A DNA stretch of 64,000 bases from Spizellomyces punctatus DAOM BR117 (taxonomy: Eukaryota; Chytridiomycota; Chytridiomycetes; Spizellomycetales; Spizellomycetaceae). The notes below the pieces were generated by a model, which was not told where the DNA came from, did not search any database, and saw nothing but the letters and a program-made list of their open reading frames with translations. The position numbers were made by a program, and so were the translations under genes. Below are positions 45,093 through 54,852 of this stretch, piece by piece. The stretch covers positions 580,970-644,969 of the forward strand of contig NW_015971541.1 in assembly GCF_000182565.1 (NCBI RefSeq). The letters are read 5' to 3'. Each line of letters begins with the position of its first letter. Positions within the stretch are counted from its first letter, which is position 1.

Positions 45093-47423
45093 TTAATCAT
45101 CATCTATATCTACTTCTCGTCCTTCAAAAGTTGAACGGAGAGCGTAGAACTCCGCGTCCGAATCAATCTTGGTCGGTGGCATTTGCGCACTGTCCTCGGT
45201 GTCGGCATACTCTCCACCGCCTTTACCAACTAGCGAAATTCCGTTCATCCGTGCAAAAAGGAGCCTGAGTATTTTTTCTTTGTCAACCCACGAAAGATCG
45301 CTAATGTCCACTTTGACATTAGGATCTAGTGGGGGTGATCCACGCGCCTCATCTTTCTCCGAGACAGATGGGGGACCTCCTATCGGTATCGGTATTTGTG
45401 CTGGCATTACTACGGACGTGGTCGGAACGGGTCGCGATGATTGAATGGGTGAAGTGACTGCTTTACTTGTCAAGATCTACACCGGTATTTAAGGTTGTCA
45501 GCAACATCCTGAAGTCGACGTATTAGTAGTTGGGGACAGCACTGACCGCCTTAAGCCTGCGGTTGTATTCAGCCTGTGCGGCCTTCCTGGCCGCATCTCG
45601 GTCTCGCCGTATTTCTGCACGTACATGCTCAAGCGCGTCCATGAAGAAACGTTCCAGGTCCGTTCGTTGGTCAAGGATATGCTGCGCTAAGCGCTAGGAA
45701 CAACCAAGTCTCAATTAGTTCTGCGCACAATGCCTCATGGAGATTTCTGCGGTAAAATTACCTTTATATGCCTCATCTCCAGAGTTTTGCGATCTAAACT
45801 CTCTTTGAGCTTACCAGCCACCCTTCTCACTTCATCTAGCTCATTTCGCGCTAAGTTGCGAATCATCTCTCGTTCATGCTCGAACTCTCGAACTACATGA
45901 GATAGCGAATGTTCCATGCTTTGAATTTTTAAATGCAAATCTTTTATCTGTTGGAAGAATAAAAGTCCTCAATATGAGCTTACTGATCATCACAGGCGCG
46001 AGGAATGAAGCCTGTGCGATTACTTCTTTGGTTTGCTGTTTCGTCTGCAAGATCTTCTCCTTTACAATCACATCATGGAAGTCCTTTTCTTCCAGCAACT
46101 GCTTATTGACGTTAGACAATCGACTATTGGTTTTCCCTAGATCCTCTCCTTCCTGAACATGATACCGAAGTGCCTCCGCCATTCGGATGTTTTGCCTAAA
46201 GACCTCCTTCGTGGTCTCCTTGAGGTTGGCTACTGCCTCCTAATGTACATTGTGATTAATGGCAACCGACTAGCTCTAGCGTTCCACCTGGAAATAAACA
46301 GCTCCAAAAGAGTCACATATGCCCACCTTGTGGGCCTTTGTAGCAAGCTCGCTGATTTTCCGGTTGGCTTCCTTTTGAAGACGGATCTTTTCCTCGAAGA
46401 ATTTGCGCTCCATTCGTGCAACTGTGTCCTTATGTCGACGCTCAGTATCGGCCAATTGCAGCTTCTGTTCTTCAAGTTCTTTCAGGAGTTCATGCCGCTT
46501 TTTCTGATTTATACATCAGTTTCTGACGCATTGCTTGAATGAATTCTCGGAAAGACTTACTCGGAAATCTTTTATTACGGAAAATTCCTGCTGCATTACA
46601 TTGAAAGCCGCTTCCTTCTCGGTCAACAGTACGTTCAGCTCTAAAAGGATACTACATGTTAGTGAGTTGCCGGCATGTCGGCAAACGGAATATTTACCAG
46701 ATATTCTTTGCTCATACTCGTCAACAAGATTTTCCCGGTCTTCATGTGACTTCTCAATCGCCGCCTCTATCTGGCCTCGAAGATCTTTGATCTGTCCTTC
46801 GCGCTTTTCATTCTCGCGATGGAGCGCTGCAATGACTTCCAACTGCCGGAAAATGAGCGCACATCTTCAGAACACGAATCTAATTTGCCATTTGCCATGT
46901 ACCGCATCCTTTTCTTGCTGCTGACATATCTCTTGTAGGGTTTCGTTCGTGCTAACTCTGAAGGTTCGAACAGTAATGGGCAGGTCAGGTTACCATCCAC
47001 TTCCGGACTTTAATACATGCGGCAAGCAACCTACAGCCCATCCATTCGATCCCGATATTGAGTCAGGGATTTACTTGTAGCTTCTAATCTACATCAGAAA
47101 ACGTTACTCATTAATGATAATGCCAATTCCCACCATTAGGTAACCTTATTTTTGAAACGCCTTACAAACATTCAGGAAACTTATTAGCAGGGCACGTACG
47201 TCTGCTCCAAAGCAAATTCTCTTCCTGACACAAGCTCGCCTTTCGCATTGAGAACCATGTCCTTAGGTATTGCTACTGCTTTCTTCCGTTTCCCCCGCTT
47301 CTTCTTTCTATCACTGGCTTTGGGGCCGCTTGAGTCGGCGCTTCTTGCAGACGAGTTTTTATCTTTCTCGCTGTTTGCGGCTGCAAGCTCTTTCGCTTGC
47401 GCTATGGCACTAAGGGCGCTCAT
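45093..47423 (-). CDS. BBOF1: Basal body orientation factor 1-like coiled-coil protein (BBOF1/CCDC176)
   Basis: Coiled-coil protein of cilia; animal BBOF1 helps align and maintain basal bodies or axonemes. From ATG 47423: a Lys-rich start (DRKKKRGKRKKAVAIPKDM), then long heptads over many exons. Key family phrases are VDEYEQRISELNVLLTEKE, VIKDFRKKRHELLKELEEQ, KDTVARMERKFFEEKIRLQK, EALRYHVQEGEDLGK, and the HVVREFEHEREMIRN region. A less ordered tail ends at TAA 45093-45095. Exons are small and separated by introns of about 60 nt. Sequence order matches BBOF1 better than other ciliary coiled coils, but coiled-coil assignments carry some risk. It implies flagellated zoospores. Confidence 0.82.
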
Positions 47424-47550
47424 GATTGTGTCGCTTGCTGCTGTTAAGACGCAGGTGTACGATCCGACACTTGCAAGCGCGGAGAAAGATGCTTACGTAA
47501 CCCAAAATATGACTTTGTGTTGTTTGATGTATTTAATTTTACACTACGCA

Positions 47551-47640
47551 TATATGGACGAGACCTTACAGCTATCTATGATTGGATACTTCGTATATAT
47601 GGACGAGACATTACAGCTGTCTATGATTGGATACTTTGGT
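47551..47640. repeat. Tandem duplication, two copies of 45 nt
   Basis: Copy 1 is 47551-47595 and copy 2 is 47596-47640. About 40 of 45 positions agree, beginning TATATGGACGAGAC in both. The unit is a multiple of three, so the plus-strand frame crossing it repeats 15 residues, but that ORF has no other support. It lies in the 339-base gap upstream of the BBOF1 start and downstream of the helicase gene. Confidence 0.85.
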
Positions 47641-47762
47641 AAACTTTCCCAGTTCTCCCTGGGTAGAATCACTCCCGTAAATTGGATCATTTGATCCCAT
47701 TTGAATAATGTTCAACAACTCGGCTTGATGCAAGATGCCCGTAACGGTTCCTATGGGGTTGC

Positions 47763-50700
47763 TTAAAGGATAATATTCATCTCCAGCGATTCTCCGGCTA
47801 CGTCATGGTACATACTGGCACAATGATCGTTGAGCACAGAACTCCAGAGCCGATTTGAACAAAGCAAGCGTCTTTGACCAACAATTATCATGTGCCTTTG
47901 ACGAGATTGATCAATCTGGCCATGCAACCTGTCCGACGCCACAAGATGGTACCTACCTCCTAGCACGGGTCAATGCAACGTTAATTCGGCGCGGCTCATC
48001 AATGAAACCCGCAGACTTAGTCCGCACTGTTGACAGGATAATAATGGACTTCTCCGCCCCCTGGAAAGCGTCAACGGTCGACGTCTGAAGGGTCTGTTAG
48101 CTAATGCCAGGGAAAGAGACTGTAGAAGTGTGCCTGACACCTGAGCAAGGTTCTTCAATACCCCGTCTCGTAACTTTGATGCAATCATTTCGGATTGGTC
48201 TTTGTCTGTAGAAACGTTCATCGGGTTTCAACATCATTGTGCGGATCGGGGTATACCTGACTTACACAGGCAGATAACACCGATGTCACTGGCTTCGACA
48301 CCTTTTTCTGCGAGCAGGTATGTCAACTTTACAACGAAGTCAGCCTCTGCAAGTGGACAAGTAAGTCTTCAATTTCAGCCATGGGCCAACGATTCAGGTA
48401 TACCTTCAGCATTGACGAAGCTCCCTCCCCTTTGCCTTATCTCGCATCCGTTTTCCACATCCACAAAGCACAATGTTGGTAAGCCGCTTACCAGAGTCTT
48501 ACAATCATCCGCAGATGTGCCATGGATCAGCTGGCCTCTATAGAATAAGGAATCGGCCACCGAGCCAATTATAGGATGACACTAAATGATAGCCGAAGTC
48601 ATATGATAGGGGTTGGATTGTATTGCAATTGCTCGTGCATACCCGATACTGTGTGCGAAGAAGAATCGGCTTAAGCCCAGCGGCCGCCAATCTTTCGAAT
48701 AGGGTTCTATCTAAGCCTTCCTTGTGTCCACAATTGGAAGAAATAGTTGGTGGGAGCTGAAGCGGGTCTCCAACTAGCAGTGCCTTTCGCGTACAGAACC
48801 GAGCAAGGGGAAGGAGGGAAAGAGGCTCCGTCATTTGACTGCATTCGTCCAAGATCAATATTGTACTTTTGAAGTCATCGAAGATCTCGAAGTTCGTCGC
48901 CGAGCAGGTTACACCTAAAGAGGAACTTAGTGGGGTATTGCCTGTGCGTATCGTTGAGGATGTGGTACGAACCCACTACGAAAGATTTAGCTAGTAGAGC
49001 TTGATTTTCATTTTGCTTAAATTTGGCAATCGTCGCCCGAACAGCTGCAAAACCATCAGAAGAGAGAACTGGAAAGATGAATGTATGCACCATCTACCTC
49101 TCCGGTCAGATTCCGTCAAAGACTCATCGAGAAGTTCCCGCAACTCTTTTGCATCTGAACGCATCAAATGAATAAGTAGATCTGAAATTCGGAAATATGC
49201 GAAAACTGACCATCTTCCTGCTTTGATTGTGCAGTGAATGGTAACAGCAGTTTGGCGATCTTCTTGAGACTTCCGACGCGCACAAACTCCGTGAACCCAA
49301 GGTTCAGGAGTCCCTGGGATGGACGTTGTTATGGCTCTTACTCATTTGCACATGCTTTCATACAACAGGCCTACCAAGAGAATTCGATCCACGGCAACGT
49401 TGGTCATTGAAGCTATCGTGACCTTGAATGTATCCTTTGAAACTTTGGCGGAGGTCAATATGGATGGGCATGGAATTGATGAATGATCAATCGGAAGGAT
49501 GAACATACTACCAATTAGATCCAGTTCCAATATACGATGAAGGAATATTATAAGAACTGATATCAGAAAGCTGCCAGTTGAAAGTGTGAGGTATTGTTGT
49601 TGGCTTGAGGGACAACAAACAACATCCTTGCCTTTTCCCGGAACCAAACACCTCAGCAGGACGTTAGCACACCGAAAGTGTTGCTGTAAGCGTTCAGTCT
49701 AACACTTACCCCATGAACTAGTGTGATAGGCTGATGATCCGGTGTGGAAATGCTATCTGCAAACGACTGGAGGACCCTACGGGCACGACCTAAAAGATCA
49801 GCGTTCCGTTGAATGGGACGGATCTGCCGCTCGACATCCCACCTCGTTTGGTCTGAATTTAGGCCAAATTCTTTGGAGAGGGCTTCCAGTGTGTCTTGGT
49901 ATATATCCAGACAGTCTTGCTTAATCAACGGCGTACTAGCAGCGGACTTCAATGAGCGGGAGCTAGGGCACTTTTTCTGAGCGGATCCAACATCGAGTAA
50001 CCATGGAAGAAGCGGTGTCTTCTCCAGGTGTTCCCGCAGGGCGTCTATCATCTGAAGTTCCCCACTCGCCTGAGCACCGCGAATTGCCCAAACCGGCTTT
50101 GCAGTCCCAGAGGCACCAAGAATATCTCGTGTCTTTCGCACATCATATGCATCTAGCGGACACAGCTAGGCTCCGAGTCAGTAATAAGATTCACCCGGCG
50201 ACACTGCTCTAAACATACTTCTACTGTATCACTCTTCGAAACTCCAAAGAATAAGGAACGGGCAAGGAACGCTTCATTGAAGTCGCAGGAATCCGAGATA
50301 ATCCAAATGACATCTGCATGGTGAGAATTAATTTAACCCAAAGGGTAGATGACTCTTCAATCAACATGCCTTTGCTGTAGGCCGTGTGATGTTCTCTTTT
50401 ATTGACTTTCAAGAAGATGCTGTCGCCCAAGTGCTGGCTAGGTTGATGCATATGTGATGTTTTCCGAGACCATCTGTTGGTCAAAGTGAGGGATTATCTT
50501 GGAAGATAAGAGGTCCTGCCAAACAGCATAAATCAAGGAACAATTCATACATAAAGGAACAATTTGCATAAAAGGCCACGCCTTTGCTCCGAAGATAATC
50601 CTCCGTGTCACCAAACGTGGCCCTCTCATTCATTGCTAGGTGAAATTTAACAGCAATAGTTGATAGTTCCACTTGCAAATGTTCCGAAACAGCGCGGATA

Positions 50701-52211
50701 AAGTGCTCGCGATACAACTTAGGGGAGGCCTACCAACAAATCAGCTCAGAGGCCGTCCATGCACCGATTCCAGACCTCATACGTACAAACCGTGTAGGAA
50801 TCAATGCGGAGCGCTTCAATTTCTTCAGCGACAGCCTGGAGCGCACTGTCACTCACAAACTTAATATGTCATAACACCGCAGTCACAGCGACTCCGTACG
50901 GTGGATAAGCGGACTTCTATTGTCTGCAATTACCTTTTGATGTTGGAAATCGTAAGCTATCAAAGGCAGGATGGACCGCATCATGGCCCTCTCTTCAGAA
51001 TTCAAAGATTGTGATGAGCTACCATTACTATTGGTAGCAAAGAGGTAACTAACTTGTCTTTGGGAATATCGCTGGATGGCAACGAAGCTTCACCCGGCTC
51101 ACCCAGACGAGAATACGCCGTGCTCTCTTGATGACCTCGATCTACCGTATTGGGTTCCATGAGAAGCCTCCTTCGTTTGGCGCGCTATGGCAAAAATCAT
51201 GAGCCACACGAAAGGTTTCCACGTATTCCCCATCCTTACATTTCGGGCCAAAGTACATCACATACCTCCTGTTCTTCGACGACGGAATTTTCGTGGCACA
51301 AAAACTGAGTGGAGTCATCGTTCTGAGCTTGGCGAAGGTTGACTAATCCATCTGGGAGACGTCCTGTACAGACCTCGTTTGATCGATGCACCGGATTCAC
51401 TTTCATCAGACCGGCCAAACAGGCAGGTGGCGGTGTGGCTAAGAACATGGTTATCAGGTCCGTTGGAGATCGCAGAACCTTTTTGACTGGAGCGGTTCCA
51501 CGGGATCCAGCCTTGATTCGGGCGCCACCTCCCAATGACTCTGCTTGGTGTGAAGCCTGGATTCCGCTGCCACCTTGCTTGGGCACATTCATAAGCGACC
51601 GGCCGCCATTTTCGAGCTTTTGGCGGGGTGGCTTATAAGGTCGCGCTATGTTCAGTCCTCGCTGGGAGACCGAAGAAGATCGAATTGGGGACACTAAAGG
51701 AACAGTTGCTTTGCTATGCTCCTACTAGCCAGTAACACTCTAACAGGTAAGAGCACGAATTTTGATGAATCAACTATAGCCGTGACAAAATCACGGACCT
51801 CATTCTCCAATTCTTTTCCGTTTCCCGGGCACAAGGGTGCTTCCACCATGCAAAAATAACGGTCAAAATCTATTTCATCACCGGGAACGACACGTCGCCA
51901 TTTGTACAGGGTTTCAAGCTTGTTATCAAGATTGTCAAAGAGAGAAAGCTGAGGGAAAAGCAGATCGGGTCTCTGATTCAGCCTCATGGATAGCGTTTCC
52001 TATTGTTTGCTTCTTGCATCATCACAAGTACTACCTTGCGCGATTCTGCCTCAAACGTCACCGTCCCATCTTGCCAGTTTTTGACCTTCTTCTGGCGATA
52101 CAACTTGCGAATACTCCTCAATCAGCAAAAAAGGGTACCTCCAAGGTACTCGATTATAGAGAGATCCTGACTCACTTGACTACAATAAAGCACAGAAAAT
52201 ACTGTGGTCAT
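47763..52211 (-). CDS. ZGRF1: ZGRF1-type protein: N-terminal DUF2439 plus superfamily 1 DNA helicase
   Basis: Predicted DNA-repair helicase. The N-terminus (ATG 52211, [12 protein letters not shown]) continues across introns into [16 protein letters not shown] and [29 protein letters not shown], a DUF2439 domain as in animal ZGRF1 and yeast Mte1/Dbl2. After a long variable middle comes the UPF1-like helicase: LVHG-VFGSGK (Walker A, split by introns, about 49605-49730), [23 protein letters not shown] (Walker B), [23 protein letters not shown], then [21 protein letters not shown] and [11 protein letters not shown] (motifs V-VI) near 47965-48085. The intron inside the Walker A loop appears to use a GC donor. 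More than fifteen short introns. I did not find a clear GRF zinc finger. Ends at TAA near 47763. Exon structure of the middle third is uncertain. Confidence 0.82.
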
Positions 52212-53365
52212 TTTCGAGATGAGATACGGCACCAGCGTGTGAACGATCTCTCGACCAGTCTAATATAGCCTAATGTGTATACATTACATTCAGATTGGTC
52301 AGCATCCAGTAAGCACGGAATTGTCCTGCTACGGGAAGTCATATCAATGATTTTCTAATGACCTCCAAGTGTGTCCTTTTGGGAATTGGAATGCATTGTT
52401 TGAATCTACTCCACAGCATCCTCTGAAGGATTATTCAGAATTGCCTATCACACAAGGGCAGGCATCCTCATATATAATAGGGAAAGTATCAATTATGCAC
52501 CTGAGGATGTAAGGTAGACCTGTCCTTTGGTATTCGCACGCAATTGCGAACTTGGATTTTCGCGACGCGTCTCGTCGTCATACCATATATAGCTATAATC
52601 GTCATATAGCCATGTATGGCTAGAGTATGGCGCAGCGTGTAACAGTAGTTAGATTATGTAAGCCCCGCCGCGCCGACGACCTGTCAAAGTCGTTCGGTTC
52701 CGCGGCGGCCCCGTAATTAGAGGACTAATTGTCCCTTTATTGCATAGCGCCAATCACTTCCGATTGGTGCAAGAGGGACTGCACCGGTGGAGGTCGGAAA
52801 TCTCATGCCGATGCTCCGCCGAAGGAGGGAGCAAGCATAAAAGAGCGCTGCTCCACAGTCCCTCAAGAGGGAGGAAAACAGAACTAGCCTAGTTAGCAAC
52901 TCGAGTGCTGCAGAGGGCGACAGAACGGAACAGGACGGGTTTTGCATCAGCTCCATCTATGGTAACAATTTTTTGGATTTTTTTGCAAAGTGAATTTTTG
53001 GAGGACGGATGGAGTGGAGCTTTGGTATCAAAAATTCCGGGGATTCAAAAGTTCAAAATGAGCAAATTTTCTTAGAAGTTGCACATCTTTAAATATGTTG
53101 CCGATGTATCCATTGGTTGCATACATCTCCACATTGCATACATGCATACATGCTTCCCTTTAAATCCATTTTTGACAGCGCCCCTTGCACGGATGAAGTC
53201 CAGTGCAAATTCGCTTCGGAGTTCATTCGCCTAGCTCGCAGCATTCATTTTTGGTCTGAACCAATGCTGCCAAGAGTAACAGTAATAGAAACCATTCCAA
53301 ATTAGTTCTTATGAGACAGTTTTTTGACATGTCTAGGTCAAGTTTTTGAATTCACAAAAATGTGC
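52212..53365. other. Host/element boundary region without a confident gene
   Basis: The left part (52212-52640) is ordinary intergenic sequence upstream of the helicase gene. The middle (52638-52967) is GC-rich and resembles a solo LTR or promoter block. From about 52970 the DNA turns AT-rich with T and A runs, the composition of the integrated element to the right. I could not find a terminal inverted repeat, because the opposite end is outside the window. Confidence 0.45.
52638..52967 (+). repeat. Possible solo LTR-like block
   Basis: The block opens with TGTAACAGTAG and closes near GGTAACA, has a TATA-like GCATAAAAGAGC near 52830, and differs in base composition from both flanks. The ends are not a clean TG...CA inverted pair and no target-site duplication is visible, so this is tentative. 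A promoter of an unrecognised gene is an alternative. Confidence 0.25.
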
Positions 53366-53626
53366 CTAGTCAAAGACAACTTCAAATATGGGAGGAACGA
53401 AGGGTTTTGTTCTTTGTAAGGCACAAATGTCTATATATGATGAACAACACCGATGTCTTATGCTGATAGTTCTGTTCTTTCTAGTGCAAATCTCATAATC
53501 ACTTAAACAGGTATCGCATGATGCGATGCAACATTTTAGACATTTTTTAATCATCCCGATAATGGTAGCCCCACAGGTTTGACATTGCCAACCAGCCAAA
53601 GTAGCGGCATGCAATTTGTCAGGCAA
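53366..53626 (-). other. Cysteine-rich open frame without an ATG
   Basis: An open minus-strand frame with CQTCGATIIG, CLKCC, CDTCLSDYEIC and CC spacing, suggesting a zinc-binding ribbon. No ATG precedes the first Cys pair: the frame begins just after a TGA and a hairpin. It may be the 3' remnant of a broken viral gene or chance. The first internal Met would remove two of the cysteines. Confidence 0.35.
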
Positions 53627-53645
53627 TTTGCTTCACTCTTTTGAT

Positions 53646-53665
53646 GCTACTTTTGAAAAAGTAGC
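53646..53665. terminator. Hairpin, GCTACTTTT / AAAAGTAGC type
   Basis: The arms at 53646-53654 and 53657-53665 are perfectly complementary. The hairpin is preceded by CTCTTTTGAT. It lies 156 bases past the integrase end on the minus strand and shares sequence with copies at 61306-61442. I infer a transcription-end or polyadenylation signal of the element. Confidence 0.6.
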
Positions 53666-53820
53666 ACATTAACTATTGTCTAAGTAAAAAATCTTCATGA
53701 TAATCCACATTATGGTTGGGGTCATATTTCCACATACATAAATGTTCCTTTAGGTTTGATGCGTACCTTTTTCTGTTGAGCGCGAGTTCTTCCCATCTTT
53801 ATGGGAGCGGCTGGTAAATC

Positions 53821-54840
53821 TCACAATTCTTTTTCCACTTGTTTCTGCAATCGGTCCTTTTTCATCGCCTTTTTCTGTGGGGTCTGTGGGGCTGTTTTCT
53901 CAAGAGGGCGCTCGTTAGTTTTTATCAAGTCGTTATAATTGAAAATTCTACCAGGAATTCCTGCTATGACATAGCGGTGAGATTGTAACTCGTGGGTTGG
54001 ACTGTAGACTTTTTCAATCTCATATATCTCACTGGAAAAGTTCTCTTGATGGGATTTCTTGAATACTCTGGTCTCATGTCTGACATGAACCCTATCACCG
54101 ACTGCAAAGATTTCAGGCTCTTTTTGATGCACTTTCTGCCAATACTTGGAAAGGTTCTCTAAAGCCTCGTATGGTTTTTCTACTGCTTCTTTGGGTGACA
54201 TTTTGATGCCACGGTGTTCTCAATGGTTTACCATGTTGACAAGTTCCCCAAAAACAGGAAGCCATTTATGACTTCATTGCTGGGTTAATATGCGACCAAT
54301 TGCGGCTTTCAAGGTCTTAATCATTCGTTCGGCTTCGTATGCCATGTACACTATCTTGTGGTCAATAGCGTACTTTTCCATCAACTGTTTCCACTGACCT
54401 GATTTATATGCTCCTCTGGCATCAGTAATCATTCGATTGGGTTGCATCTTGTATTTTCTCAAACATTTGTTCAATATAGACTCCATTGCGTTGGTGACAC
54501 TCGGTTCATCAACTCTTTTCAAAGGCTCGGCAAAAACCATTTTTGAGAACTTGTCCACACAAACCAAAATATGCGAGTTTCCGCCATTTTGTCTCGGGTG
54601 TGCATCATCGCCTAAAGAAAGCCAATTGCATTCCCATACGTCAAAAGGGGCAAAGGTTCTAGCAACATTTAGGTTCAGCCTCTTCTTCTTCCGATGAATT
54701 TGGTGTGTTCGTTCATTCTCTAGGAATGTACGGACTTGTTTAAGAGTAATCGAAACTCCCTGCTGCTTGAGCATTTTGACCAAGGCGGGAGCTCCTGTGG
54801 GAGCTCCGGGGGAGTAATACAATCTTTTCAGTTCATCCAT
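53821..54840 (-). pseudogene. Retroviral-type (rve) integrase, broken by two in-frame TGA codons
   Basis: DDE-family integrase of the Polinton type. From ATG 54840: an N-terminal helical part, then the core with FDVWECNWLSLGDD, ILVCVDKFSKMVFAEPLK, MITDARGAYKSGQW (second catalytic Asp) and EAERMIKTLKAAIGRIL (catalytic Glu). The reading frame continues past TGA 54274-54276 and TGA 54220-54222 into SPKEAVEKPYEALENL and an SH3-like C-terminal part (PEIFAVGDRVHVRHETRVFK, FNYNDLIK), ending at TGA 53821-53823. The position of the first catalytic Asp is occupied by Asn (WECN), and the segment before the catalytic Glu looks about ten residues short. It is probably inactive. It follows the polymerase gene by 12 bases in the same direction. 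Confidence 0.85.
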
Positions 54841-54852
54841 ATCGCTTATCTC

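Noticed and set aside
47248-47694. Plus-strand ORF opposite the BBOF1 first exon, running through the 45-bp repeat
   Set aside because: Its first part is antisense to the Lys-rich BBOF1 start, giving Phe/Ser-rich filler; it has no recognisable domain.
53821-54840. Ty3-type LTR retrotransposon as the source of the integrase
   Set aside because: No reverse transcriptase, RNase H or gag is nearby; the neighbours are DNA polymerase, packaging ATPase and virion-type genes, which fit a Polinton/PLV-type element.
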